Below are positions 48,538 to 60,800 of a stretch of 64,000 nucleotides of DNA, in pieces. The stretch's first letter is position 1. Every line of letters starts with the position of its first letter. Source of the stretch: Hypholoma sublateritium FD-334 SS-4. Its lineage: Eukaryota > Basidiomycota > Agaricomycetes > Agaricales > Strophariaceae. Below the pieces are notes generated by a model that did no database searches, was not told the origin of the DNA, and worked only from the letters and a program-made list of their open reading frames with translations. Made by a program: the position numbers and the translations under genes. The stretch covers positions 62,001 to 126,000 of the forward strand of contig KN817595.1 in the NCBI GenBank assembly GCA_000827495.1, written 5' to 3'.

Positions 48538-50611
48538 CTAATCCTGTGGCTCATCGTCCTCTAACATGCCAGCAATCTCATCAAGGGCAGTGAAGTTGAC
48601 AGTAGCAAGGTCCTTAGTTGTGTCTAAGCTGGTTTTGAGAGTGAAATTACTGCTAGTCCTATACATGTACGGACAATCAGGATAGGATCGTAATCATAAT
48701 AAATGACTTACATCAGCTGCTTGAATATTTCTTTGAGCCAATATTTTGCCCACTTCGTAGTTGATGCTTCTAATCTTCTCCAATTTGCCATGTGGCGGCT
48801 AAATCTGAAGAAAATATAAATCAGAAATTGTACAGGTAATTAACAAATAAAAATATTACAGAGATTTGACGGTATCGTCAGAAAATGGTAACTGAACCTT
48901 AACACCATCTTTCCATTCCTTTAATGAATGCTCAATCTATACAATAATATAAATCAAAGACACTGTTTGATAGTCTAAGACTCGTACCGCGGTTAGAGTG
49001 AGCATAAGAATGGATGGCGGTAAGTGTTTGTCCTTGAGTATCTGAGAAGTAGTGTGCTGATCTGCTTTCGATTTGGAGGATGAATTGAACCACATATATT
49101 CAATAACCTCAATCATGAACCTAGATCCAAATGGCTTTGTTGAATCAAAGATACGTTTCTACAAAAAAAGTTAGAAGGTATCAGATCATGTATGAAAACA
49201 TACCTGGATATCAATTCCTCCATACATAAATTTCGCATCCTCAAGAAGCCAGACAACACTTGAGCGAACATCTGCAACGCTTCCAGAAAGGTTGTAGGTC
49301 CCTTTCACCAAGCTACGAGTATGAGAGATGAGAGTGCTGAGAAGATTTGTTCGAGCATATAAAGCCTACAAAGATTGTACGAAAACCATATTAGTACTGG
49401 ATAACGGAAAAAGGTTAAACTTACAAAGGTTATAAGCATTTTCTTCAAAGGTACATCCGTTGATGCACGCTGGAATGCCGTTTCAATTCCTGAGTTTGAA
49501 CCTCTCTTGGCTGCATCTTTGATTGCTTCCCAAGCAAATTCCATCCGTTTAGGTCCAGTTGCATCGTGAATATTCTTGAATATCATATTGTGGCGAACTT
49601 GAGCCTTGGATGCAATCGCCAACAGCCGTGTTGCGTGGCTTGGGAAGTGGGCCTCTGTCACCTTTCCTGAACTACTTTTTGGAGCATCCTGTACCTGACT
49701 AGATTTTCCAGTGAAGGTCGACTTTACTGAAGGTGTTTTGGATAAGGACCGGCGACTCTTGATTGAGACTGTAGAACGGCTATTATCCACGTCCTCGATG
49801 ACCAACTGCATAGTATAAAGTATAGTATTAGTATTGAAATATTAGTTCACATAGAAACATACCCCGTTATCAAGAAACGAGCCATCCATTGAATCATCTT
49901 CTTTCTCATGTTCTTCTTCGTTGTCAATATCTGCATCCCTAGCATCACTGTCATTTTCTCCCCCACCCTGCAGTTCCTCTTCATCATCCTGGTCATCATC
50001 AACAGATGGAGAAGCTTCACGAGCAGGAATATCAGGTAGAGATTGAGCAAGCGCAGTCTCTTCTTCATCGAGGACCATGGTCTGCGACCGATATTTCTTG
50101 CGAGGAGGGCTTTCTTCCAAGTCGTCGTCGTCTTCCTCTTCACCCTGTTCTTCGTCTTCCAATTCTTCTTCCAAAAGGCGCTGGTTCTTGGCAGCAATCT
50201 CTACGTAGCAAGAATTGTTATAATGTTTCAAAGATAATGATAACACGTACCGGCATTATTGACGTCTTGAGCATTCCTCTTTTGGCTGGCAATCTTCTTT
50301 TGTATCTCATTGTATATCGACATCTTATCCTCCAACGACATCTCTCCTGAGGCAGGCTTCCCAGAGGAAGTGTTATTGGTTGTCGCAGATGTTGGCCTAC
50401 CCGTTATTGCCTTCTGCACAGACTTGCGCTTCAAATTCTTGGCAGGAGACTCAGATGAGTCTTTTGGAGGGGATTTCTGGCCCCGGGTTGTCTGTAGATA
50501 CATATGTCATAAACCAGAAAAGGGGTATATTTGAACTTAAACAGCTACCTTTTTCCCGCCGTTACTGACATTCGCTGCCGCTGCAGCTGTATGCCTAGTT
50601 TGAAGAACCAT
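48538..50611 (-). CDS. DUF6532-type agaricomycete protein
   Basis: Minus strand, ATG at 50611 (exon 1 50549-50611, MVLQTRHTAAAAAN), stop at 48538 (end DDEPQD). The first half is disordered: Lys/Ser-rich, then a long acidic run (around 49990-50200) with PPRKKYRSQTM. From about 49650 the protein is helical and ordered: HATRLLAIASKAQVRHNMIF, AWEAIKDAAKRG, then further exons with LARTNLLST-like helices, FMIEVIEYMWF and EHSLKEWKDG. This layout, a disordered acidic N-terminus and a helical C-terminal domain ending in a conserved LKEW-G motif, is that of the DUF6532 family, expanded in Agaricomycetes and often found near transposons. No biochemical role is known to me. At least five introns. It lies head-to-tail with the Plavaka transposase. 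Confidence 0.65.
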
Positions 50612-51409
50612 ATTAAACCTAATGAAATGAGCAATCAAAAAAAAAAAAACATAGAGTGGGGTAGAGATACTCAGTGTCTGTGGTTGACGTTGGGTCGATG
50701 TAGCAGTTGAAGTTGAAGAGTCTAATTCAGTGAGTTGATGTGGTGTGGCCACCTGGTAACCGCATTTAGAAACAGGCTTTGAGCGGCCAAAATCATACCA
50801 TCGTGAATATTTGTATCCTCAAGGGCTTTGCAGGCATCAAGCAAATAGCAGCATCTAATAGAATAAGTACATTTTTATGCGGAAATCCGGATGTCGGAAA
50901 AATGAACAGTACATGCTTAAGGGTATGTATACATCATGAAGTTGTGCCTAAGTCATTGATTTGTGGTGGATATAGATCGAAAACAGCAAATGAGGGGCGA
51001 ACAAAGAGTTGAGAACAACGAGCGCTGGTGGCGCGGCAAAAAAAATCTAGTGGATAGACGTTAAAGTGAAAAGAGCTGTCATGATATCAAGATGGGTGTA
51101 TATGCTGCATGCATAAGTAGAGATAATTAGGTGGGCGTAGAATATAAGGGCCAAATAAGGGCTCGAGGTTGTCGTATTTTACCGGAAGCGCACTGGATGC
51201 AAGCTAAATAACTGTTTGCACCCAGTGGTTTGAGGTTCTGTGCAAATATGTTTATAGACAGGATCGTCCTTTGAGGTGTCCGAGTGGATTTAGTTTACCT
51301 TCCCAGAGAGCAGCGGATGAACGAGAGGGGCCGTTGTGGGCAGGGTCTGAAAGCGATTCCGGTTGAAGATATGCCTGAGCAGTGGCCACGGCGCCGATCA
51401 ACGTTGGCG
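50612..51409. other. Intergenic stretch right of the DUF6532-type gene
   Basis: About 800 nt with a 13-nt A run near 50640 and no supported gene. A tRNA A-box-like word at 51277-51287 has no matching B box and was rejected. Confidence 0.4.
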
Positions 51410-53290
51410 CCATTGTCAGGACAGAGGATCTACGAACAACATCAACCAGTTATCTGCTTCAAGGCATACAGTGGAATGGACGTACTTACATTCCCATGCG
51501 CTCATCTGAGCTCAGACAAACCAAGCGGCTCTTGATGGCGAACGACGACGACCTCAAACGGTCACCGCTGAGGTTTGCGAATGTGTTGAGGTTGCCCCTG
51601 ACCATGTTGATCGCGCCACTCCATCCTTCTTGATCCACATTGGCTGTGGGAAGCACCTCTTTGGGCTCTTCCACCAGTCTGATAAACTTGAAAAGCCTCT
51701 CGAAGGGATTCATAGGCGTCAAGTAGATAGCAGCACCCCAGGGTGTAGACAAGAAGATGAGCGCAAGGGAAATGCCCCACCCACGCCCGCCGATATGGGT
51801 GACCTGGAAAGCAGCTCCGCCGATGAAGACGATCAGAACTTGGACAATAATTTCTGTAAACCTAAGATCAGACAAAATCCGCAAAGAATGTTACAAGTTG
51901 ACGTACCAAGCAGAGTGATAGCAATGAAAAAGCGATTAGTGAGGATACCTTTGAAGATGTTGAGGTGGCTGTCAAGGCACCTGCAATTGACCAAGTTGAA
52001 TATCTGCGCGAACACGAACATGTTGAAGACGAGGGTCTTGGCGATCAGTTCGTTCTGCTTGTATGCTCGAGCCCAAGGATGTCGATGCTGCGGAAGTGGA
52101 ACACGAAGATAGCAATAATTTTATAGATCGACTACATCAAGATTATACATCTCGACGGAGAACAGCGGCGAAGTCTTCTTATCCGGCTTGCGTTCGAGCA
52201 GTTTCTGATGTCGGGTCCGTGGCGAGAGCCAGCGCAGCGAAGGTGTCCATGATGATATTGATCCAGAACAGCTGTACAGCAGATAGCATTGATTCCTCCT
52301 TGCCAGACGCGACCGCAGACATGAACGTAATAGCGACGGCCGTGACATTGGTAGAAATCTGGAATTGCAAGAATTTGCGGACTGCGTCGTTCACGCAGCG
52401 GCCCCACATGATAGCCTTGACGAAATCTTGACTTGAGGCGACTAAGAGGCGAGGTCTTATAGCAGGGAACAAGTTTAGCAGCGGTACAAATTTGATATAA
52501 TCAGCCTGCGTGAGCTACCAGAAACGGGGCGCGCTTTCAGTGTCCGTACGGTCCATAGATATAAGAATAGCCCACTTTGACACGACTGTCGAATGGTGGA
52601 TGTGTCTGCAGGAAGTCTAATCATGAGTTGCCCATCTGCTTGCCCACTGACGATACGTACCTAGGTGCCGCTCCAGGATCATAACTTGAACACACCATAG
52701 GTGGCAACAAGAATGTCCTTATCTGGGTGGAGGTCATTTCAGATATAAGATAGTATTGAGTATTGACTACAGTTACCTCTTTTCATATAAAATTTCTGAA
52801 AAACAAAGTTGAATATTTAAGTTATATCCAAGATTAAGTTGCGCAAAAGTCGCGATAACACCGACCAGTATCTGGAACTTGATCCGAGTCGACTTGTTCA
52901 TGTCAATTATCTGATAACATTTCAAAGATGTCGAACTCACTGAGGGAGGGTAGTACACAGAAGACCGAGTGCGAGCGCGAAGATCATTCATTCATCGCTG
53001 CGCCGCAACTGGGCGATTGCGAGGAGCGAAAGCACCTGCGACGGTGAGGTGAGAGTGACAACTTCGATGGCGGTTACGCGCGTGGAACCGGTCTTGGAGT
53101 CGTGCTTGATCCTGTCTTTCTTCTTGTCAGTCTTGCCCTTCATTAAGAGATGAAATATTGTTGATGGTACCCGGGAACTGGACGACAACACCCATGGACT
53201 TGTCACTTGCGCTCGCTCAAGAAAGGGATCATCCGGATGACTTCGACAGCATCCCGAGTCTCGTTTCACTTGAGTTCCCGGGCGAACTGC
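51410..53290 (-). pseudogene. Degraded PMC1-type P-type calcium ATPase (central and C-terminal parts)
   Basis: Pieces appear in gene order on the minus strand. Near 53200-53290 a nucleotide-binding-domain fragment reads RDAVEVIRMIPF and GVVVQFPG. 52179-52440 has the TM5-TM6 region IMWGRCVNDAVRKFLQFQ, NVTAVAITF and the ion-site helix WINIIMDTFAALALATDP. A shifted frame then gives LLERKPDKKTSPLFSVEMY. 51833-52060 has KTLVFNMFVFAQIFN and 51486-51800 has VFIGGAAFQVTHIGGR and the C-terminal tail RGNLNTFANLSG. These are hallmarks of vacuolar-type fungal Ca2+-ATPases. The frame shift after ATDPTSE, the missing phosphorylation domain and the gaps between pieces make a working protein impossible. Confidence 0.75.
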
Positions 53291-53939
53291 ATAGTTTCCG
53301 GCTTCGAGTCTTTCCGGCTGCGAATGTGTATATCGATGACCTTAGGAGTGCATCAGCTTTTTGATGATGTCTGATTTCCCTGTGGCACCCGATTCAAGAC
53401 AGGAAGAAGCTATCACATGGAGTGACCCTGCCAGGTTCAAGACACCTGTGGAGTTTGGAGTCTGCCAACACTGTTCACGCGCAAACAAATCTCAACCGAG
53501 GTTCACCACTTACTATTTGATCAGATATTGGCCATCTAGAGGCCTTGAATTATAAAGAAATCTTTAATATGGTATTACATGGCCCTTAGGCGTCTATGCA
53601 AGAGGGCTAATTAATCTGGAGCGGAAGTTAGCGCGTGTTCAAGCAGCGGGATTGCAGCGCGGCGTACTTGAACAGATCGGGTTTAGGGTTGCTTCGCGTG
53701 AATCTTCAGCGAAGGAAATAACGGCTGCAACCGACAAGAAGATCTATACGAAGATAAGCAACGAAAACAGCACCTAAGATACAACGCACCAAGACCTTGA
53801 CTTGCAACGCGAGCCACATGAGTTGCAGTCGTCTCTTGTTGATGCGTGTGGGCGTAACATTCACGCCTAAGACACTTTTGCGGCGATCGAGTGTCGCGCC
53901 AAACGCAACCCCGTCGATGTATTGACATGCTCTCGGGGT

Positions 53940-55353
53940 CTAGCACATGCACCAGTTGCGCGTTCTTTCTGCGTCAGTCCAGCGTGTAGACAGTCGACGT
54001 TGGAGATTCCATTCAGAACAAGTTCTTCAGCCAGAGACGTAGCCCGAGTTTGGGTTGAAGTGAAGATGAGGACCGGGGGGTTATAGGGTTGGGCGAAGTA
54101 CGATAGTAAACTGGGGAGTTTGGAGTGATCGTCGGCAACGTATGTCAGCGATTGGGATATTAGTGGAAGTGGGGTATCTCTAAATCGTAGCGGTGATTAT
54201 TGGGTATGATAAAACATAATCCAGGAAAACTNACTTGAGACCGACGACAATTCGAATCGGATTGTTCACCATCTCCATTGCCATCTTCTCAGCTCCGGAA
54301 GGTAAAGTGGCGCTGAAAAGGGCTTTTTGGATGTGAGAATTTGAGCATGCGCCAACGATTTCTTGGATCTGGTCCATGAATTCCGCGTCTAACATGCGAT
54401 CTGCTTCATCAAGAACCAGATGGCGAACACTGAAAAAGATAAGATGTGGCTCTACGAAAGCGGTCGAACAAACACGCTTACTTGGTTAATTCCAAGTTTC
54501 CCTCCTGTAACGAAGAAACCAGACGGAGTGGCGTACTAATGATGATATCTGCGAAGAAACAGCATTTAGGACACGTCTAGATGCATTTATTGGAAAACAT
54601 ACATACCCACTTTATCTCGCGCCGCTTTTTGAGACAATGCGTTAGCTGTCGCCTTACTGAATAACACAATCTTCCATTTGCGTCCTTGAGCGAGCTTCAA
54701 GCACTCGTTGTGGATCTGATGCGCCAGTTCACGAGTAGGGACGACAACAACTGCTCTGACACCGCCAGGTGAGTCGGAATTTGTTGCGGGGACACCAAGT
54801 CTGGCGAATATCGGCAGCAAGTACGCCAGTGTTTTACCTGTTCCAGTAGGTGATATCGCTACCAGGTCGCGATTCTAAGGGAGACAAGAACTTAGTAGTA
54901 ACATGGACGTTCAGGCTGCATACATACCTGAAGCAAGATCTTTGTTTCCGTTTCCCCTTTGCTTGAGTATTTTGAGCGTATTTGAAAAAAATCGAGTTCT
55001 GCAGGCAATTCCGTGGTCACAGGTTTCGCAGCAGATGGCGCCTCCTTCGTATTCGATGTCAACGAGAGACTTGGCCTTTGGAAGAAATTCAGTTTATATC
55101 TTCCTGTACAAGAAATGAATGTCATACCAGCCGCTGGAACATCCTGTCCGTCGTTCGCAAAACCAGTGGCGATGACTTTAGGATTGAGGGCTATTTTGAC
55201 TTGTGAGATCGCGTGCAACTGTCTATCTGAAAAACGCAACGTACTGAGGCTCTTCTGCGGGTCGTTAGCCTGTCGTGCGTCCAGGTTAGCGAAGACACCG
55301 GTAATCGCTGGCAGCATGGCAATGCCAGTGGAAAGGGTGGTTGAGAAACGCAT
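53940..55353 (-). pseudogene. Chimera: secretion-signal exon fused to a truncated ROK1-type DEAD-box helicase
   Basis: One open frame (54892-55353) begins MRFSTTLSTGIAMLPAITGVFA, a convincing signal peptide, and continues IATGFANDGQDVPAAG, typical of a small secreted protein family of mushrooms. It then passes in frame into AAKPVTTELPAELDFFQ, the N-terminal motif of ROK1/DDX52 helicases. After an intron come SPTGTGKTLAYLLPIFARLG (motif I), PTRELAHQ (Ia), STPLRL, LDEADRMLD (motif II) and FSATLPSG (motif III). Domain 2 starts (PPVLIFTSTQTRA) but is lost after HAGLTQKERAT, where stops appear. Part of the region before motif I, with the Q motif, is also missing. One N lies at 54232. Not expected to be a working helicase. 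Confidence 0.65.
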
Positions 55354-55374
55354 ATTGGACTGTCAAAACTTGCT

Positions 55375-55878
55375 TCACAGAAGTAAAAAGAAAGTATAAT
55401 GTTCGGCTACGCGAGACAGCTTGATCCATAAGAAAGCACGCGCATCGTCAAAATGTGTGAAAGCGGTCGTTGCGGATGAAGCATACCAGTAGTATATAGA
55501 CTCTACGTCAGTCACTGAAGCGGCATCGCTACCCATGCGGTCATGCATATTCGGCGCCAAGAGGTTGAGAGAGGTGAGACCAGACAAGCACTCCGAGTTG
55601 TTAACCCGTAGTTGGAGAGCGGTTGGGTATTTGACTGATTGGCTCGAGGGTATTGGTGACGGGGATGGAGCTCGAGTCCGGCAGCGCGAGCGACGTGACG
55701 AACATGATCGATTCTGGTGGCTACGAGCGCATTGAGCGAGGAAGTGCTCGAATCGCTCTCCACGCGCTGGCGCGGGTGTCCCGAAATAGTGGAAAGAACC
55801 CGCGTGGTCGACGTCACGGCGGAATGCAAGCGTTTGTTCGCATATAGTACAGGTCTTCGGGCCCCTGCTCGCCGTCAC
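55375..55878 (-). pseudogene. Possible N-terminal fragment of the PMC1-type ATPase
   Basis: A 167-codon minus-strand frame includes VKYPTALQLRVNN followed by LTSLNLLAPN. This resembles the disordered N-terminal region of agaric PMC1 ATPases (a hydrophobic VRFP.. start, then GLTSLDLL). If right, the ROK1 chimera was inserted between this piece and the rest of the ATPase at 51410-53290. The evidence is short motifs only, and the frame has no further support. Confidence 0.3.
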
Positions 55879-57554
55879 TGAGGACGGCGGAGATGTTCTC
55901 GGATGACGGCTGCTTGCGCGGTGTCCACAGACATCTGGGTCGGGGTCATCATATAGGATAGCTGTGAAAATGAATCATATCGTAAGATAAAGACGCTCGG
56001 TAGAATTTTGCAAACTACGCACGAATAATCGCAGATCGCGGGATTGCTGGTGTCGGACAAGTGTCAGACGCAGCTCTCCCGGTAGTCTCGGCGGCCGTAT
56101 TCCGCATTGTCTAAGTCGCTGTCGTAGAACCAGCATCGATTGTTGGCGGCGAATGGTTTGGCGACGAATAGTTTGGCGACGAATAGTTTGGCGACGAATG
56201 GGTTGTCTGAGTGTGCATTGGAGAGCGAGAACGATGGATTGAGTGGGCGTCGTCGACTCGAAGGATGCCGTCAAAGACGTTCATGGGCCATGACATAGAC
56301 TGACAGGCAGCGCCGGCATTATCAGTGCATCGGAGGGGTGTATGGAGATGCTGATGAGTGTCTACAGGATGAAGTTAGCATCGGACACACTACAGATAAG
56401 ATCGAGTTGACCTTAACCTTACCTCTGCGTTACTGTTGGATAGGCGTTACGAATTTGCGAACCGCGTTTCGCAAATCGGTCACAGTGCGAACCAGGGTCC
56501 AGAGGGTTCACAGAGAACTTAGAAGAGGATTCAAGTTCTTCGCTATGTACACAAGCAAACGGCCCGGGAAAAGTAAAGTAAACAAGACAACGCGAACGCG
56601 ACGATCACGTGCAATATTTTCGCGTTATTCTCTGAGACTCATCAATGATGACTCTCCCTCAAACCTCCCGTCCAACCCGCGCCGTCCCCTCGTCCCCACT
56701 CAACAAATCTTCGTTGGGCTCTTTATTAGTATGCCCCACATCTTGTCAAACGCTGAGCAGGCTCTGCTGTTTGAATATCTCAACCAAGACCCGTGGCTGC
56801 CTATCGATATCCTCGAGTTACGAAATCGCCTACAGTTTTCCATGCAACGTGACGGTCAATTGTCAGATAGCGTCAATGATAGCATGCTCGATACTCAACA
56901 GGGACTCGGATGGACGCGTTCTCAGGCAAGTATATTCTCATCTTCAGCACAAACTAATTGATATCTGACTTGCCAATAATCTTTCTACAGGACTCGGAGA
57001 ACGCATCCGGCGAATTTTGGCCAAGGCCAACGGAATTCTCCTTCCACCGGGAGTCAATGTCTTCTGAAGATGGGACTCTGCCCATATCTTTACCACATAA
57101 CGTGTGTGATTTCTTTGTTGTAGCTCATTATTCTCGCTAACCTTTGTGGTGAATAGAGCGTCTCAGATGCTTTCCGTGTCATCCGCCATGCAATCAGCAG
57201 CGGCTCGGACCAAAGTCGCAACAAATTCAATACTGGGTTGGCGAGTACTAGGTCAAGCTTTTCACCAGAAAGCTTGGAGCCCCAGCCTGCTCCTGAATCC
57301 ACCATCTCAATGAACACTAATACCTGCGGTAAGAGTTCTATCTCTCAAAATGTATACATGTACTTATTCTTTCATAGATGCATTGCAATGCCCAAGTGAC
57401 AACACTGCTTTGTTACTGTTGCCGCCACAGCAAGGGCGCCAAACCGCAAGGCGACGAGGGAAGAAATCATCGCGTGGCGCTAAGGGCGCAACCATAGCTG
57501 TAGTATTTATATATCAAACCCTGGAAGTTGCCAAAGTAACTTGTTATATCCACA
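55879..57554. other. Low-information region with open frames but no recognised gene
   Basis: A plus-strand frame around 56520-56930 (from MYTSKRPGKSK through MPHILSNAEQALLFEYLNQDPW) may splice at about 56923 into a second piece at 56992-57108 (DSENASGEFWPRP). I recognise no domain. It may be a short hypothetical gene or another broken one. A 15-nt minisatellite lies at 56142-56203. Confidence 0.25.
56142..56203. repeat. 15-nt minisatellite, about four copies
   Basis: The unit TTTGGCGACGAATAG repeats with small changes (first copy GGCGGCGAATGG). Read on the minus strand it gives a SSPNY-type repeat (five residues per unit). Confidence 0.85.
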
Positions 57555-57588
57555 TGGGCAGCTGCCCAATGCCTTGGGCAGCTGCCCA
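57555..57588. repeat. Two tandem 14-nt perfect palindromes
   Basis: TGGGCAGCTGCCCA occurs at 57555-57568 and again at 57575-57588 with 6 nt between. Each copy is its own reverse complement, so the block can fold or bind a dimeric protein. It sits about 260 nt beyond the 3' end of the KDZ transposase gene. Confidence 0.85.
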
Positions 57589-57844
57589 GCACCTGATTTT
57601 GAAGGCCACTGGGTTTATGTACATGTTTTGATTGCTTGAAATTGAGGAATTGCCCACCTCGTATGCCAAAAACATTTATTTTACAATTAAATAATGCTAT
57701 GTTGCATGGCATGCAAAGATGCCGCAATGCCGCAATGCCGTGTAAAGAAGATATTTTTAATTTGTTTCAAAAATACACTACAAGATGGTCGGCGATTTCG
57801 GATAAACCACACAAAACAAAAAAACCTCAACCTGAGCCTATATA

Positions 57845-60800
57845 TCAGGCATCTGGACCAGGCAGGTCTTCGTCGTCTTCGCCGTCTTCGTTATCCAGCT
57901 GGTTAGCAGGGGGCTCAATGGCCTCCTCATCAATCAGGCCCTCCACCTCATCAAGAGGGGTTTTCCACAAAATCTTGAAGGAGGCTGATAACAGCCTCTG
58001 TAGCTTCGCCTGCTCGACGGCATATCCATAAATGCCCTCCCGTAGCTCCGCACCTACATTGACCCTGCCAACCCGCCTCAAATCCCACTGCTTCGCCTTC
58101 CATTTGAGGAATTCGAGGACACGGCGCATCTCCTCCAGAACGAGCAAAACCTCCTCCGTTGCTCGGCGCACTCGGGCCCTGCTCCGTGCCCACTCTGCTC
58201 GAAGAATGTCGTCATTTTCATTGCCATCCGAGAGGGGCAGGGTCCGCCAGATCCACGACAGCTCCTTTCGCGTCTCCCCCGTGCCCTTCTTCCTCTTCCT
58301 CTTGCTTCGAACCGGACCGCCCTCAGTGCTGTCGTTAAGGTCTGGATCAGATTCCGTCTCCTCTTCAAGAATGCCTGCCGGTTCTTCCTCGTGTGGGGCA
58401 TGTCCGTCCTCCCAGATGCCCTTACGGAGCCGCTTCGCCTTCTTGATTCCACTAGCAAAGCCTCGGACGTCCTCATTTCGCAGCTCCTGGTACACACCCT
58501 CCCAGGCGCCGGGACCCTCGAGGCGCAGCTTGGCCCTCCTTGCAGCGCGATACTTCTGCACATAACGAATCGCCCGACTATGTACACGATCGATGATGGC
58601 TCTCGATCGCGTACCCTCCCGTTGGCCACGGATGTTCTTATTCTTGAAATACACCATCCGCGTCTTCACGCGGAGCGTTCGCCGAAGTCCGTCGAGGCTA
58701 TTTTCGCACTGTGCGGTGCGGAATTTGAGCTCCATCTCGGGCAAGCCCTCTGCGCATGCAGCTCGGCGACGATTTGAGGGAATCGCAGACGGCAGCCACA
58801 GCTCAACGTCCTCGGGGTTTGGATTGGAGTTCCACAGGGCGGTGGGGTTAAGTCCGCAATCTGTCTGAATTTGTAGAACTCCAGGCATGTACACAAGTCG
58901 TACGGCCTCCCAGTTTTGAATTTTTTCTTGTAGCATCTTGCGTTGATCTCGAAGGGCGGTCGTCTGTAGGGATTTGGGTATGCCCTCCTGTTCAGCCGCA
59001 AATACCTTCAGGACGCGCCTACCAACAAATGAGCACCATCAAGGAGTTGTGGAGAGAGACAGCTGCTTACTGAGCCTCCTCGAGCTCCAAGCCCATTGCC
59101 AGAAACGACGTGGCAGACGTGCTGTGCAGCGACACCCTTTTCGCCTGCTTTGCAGACGCTGCCTCCTCCCTGCTGAGCTGCGCCTCAAGGTCGGCCTCCG
59201 ATATACCTGCAGGCGCGTGAGTTCTAACAGGCAGTGATGAGTTTAAATGCCCCAACACACCGGCCTCAGCTGTCTTGAATGGGTTTGGGGCAGCTTTCGG
59301 GAAGCCGTCTACATCCCACGTGGCGCACAAAAGCTCCCAGGACCTAACTAGATCCAAAGGAAGGGTGGACGAGAACCCTCGATGGGCCTCAACCTGCAGG
59401 TTCCTATCAGAGACGGCGTTCTTGAATCGCCTTATGAGAGCTTTTCCTGTTTGATGGTAAGGGGTTTGAAGTTGAGCACAGCTCAGGAAATTAATAAATT
59501 GGCTGAAGACGTACCCATAGATGAATACTTGAGCCAGTTCCAATGCCCAAAGTTGTCATCCAGCACATCCTCCCGCGTTCCGGGACCCATGGTTCGCGTC
59601 GAGCCGGCAAGCGGGTTGTGCGACCCCCAAACCCGCTCTGGGCATTCGCCGTCCGATAGCCCGACGCCCTCGGCCAGGTTGAACGAATATTGCTCATGAC
59701 CCTTTTCCAAGTGGGCTGGTTCGTGGAATTTTGGGATTAAGGGGCGTAGGTTCAGGCCGGCTCGCGGACGAAGCTCCTTGGGCCACTGCAGCATGCGGGA
59801 GAATATGTTGATGAACCACTGACAGGCTATGTCGTAGCTGATGGCGACCAGCATGAGTTGCGTCGATTTGATGGCCGAGGCGAATGTATAGTCCATGTTC
59901 GCGTACCTGCAATACGCTATGAGGGAGTCAATTGACCGCGGAACTCGAACGCACCGTTCGCCCCTCTGAAGATTGCCTACGGAATTCGGGAGAACCATCT
60001 CGCTTCTCCCGCACATTGCCCCACTGACGCCCGTGTACCTGAGCCCCCGCGTATTCTGAGTGGTGGCCTTCGCCAGGGCCTGGAAGCCCACACAGGTACT
60101 GATCTGCGGGAGTTATGCAGCCGTTAGCATCCCATAGGTCCGAATACACGGATGACCCACATCCTCTGCATCCGCTTGGCTCAACACGTATTCCTCGTAA
60201 GGCGCACGCGGCACCATGTAGGCCATTCCATTCCAGAGCCCTGGATCCACGGAAAAGTTGGATACCAGGTGGTTCTTGAGTCGGAAATTGGCGTCCATGC
60301 ATATAAGAAGCGCATAAAGAAACCTAGGGCAGTTAGCTGTGAGGGGGTGGGCTTGGATAGTTGGCAAAAAACACACTGCCTCTCCTTGGGCTCGCGCGCC
60401 CAGTCGTCCGGGAGATTAATCCCAGGATGGGGGCAAGAGGGGCACATTATTGCCAGCTCTCCGTTTGAAGTCCCGTCGGCTCCGCTCGCGTCATGACCCC
60501 GCCCCCCACGCTTTAGGGCCTTTAAATGGCGCCACTGCGTAAAGCATCGCATGGTTGGTCGATATCTGGATCGAGGCATGCGGATGCCGGTGTTGTTTGT
60601 TAGGCGCTCTATGGACCTGTACATGTCGTAAGTAGACACCTTCCCCATGAGCGAAAGGAGGTGAAAGAGCCGGAGAAGCGGGAAGGTTACGCAGGTTCGA
60701 ATTTTATGGCGGCTTGCGGGATATAGCCCTCGACGGAGAAGCTGCAGATCGCGGGGGATTTCGCGGTAGCAGGCGCAGTATCCGAGCATAACCTCGTGGA

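Noticed and set aside
51277..51287. tRNA A-box-like word TGTCCGAGTGG
   Set aside because: No B box or cloverleaf could be found within the next 100 nt.
60370..60400. Possible sixth GC-AG intron in the KDZ transposase
   Set aside because: A normal GT donor (GTGTGT) a few bases further keeps the frame equally well, so a GC donor is not required.
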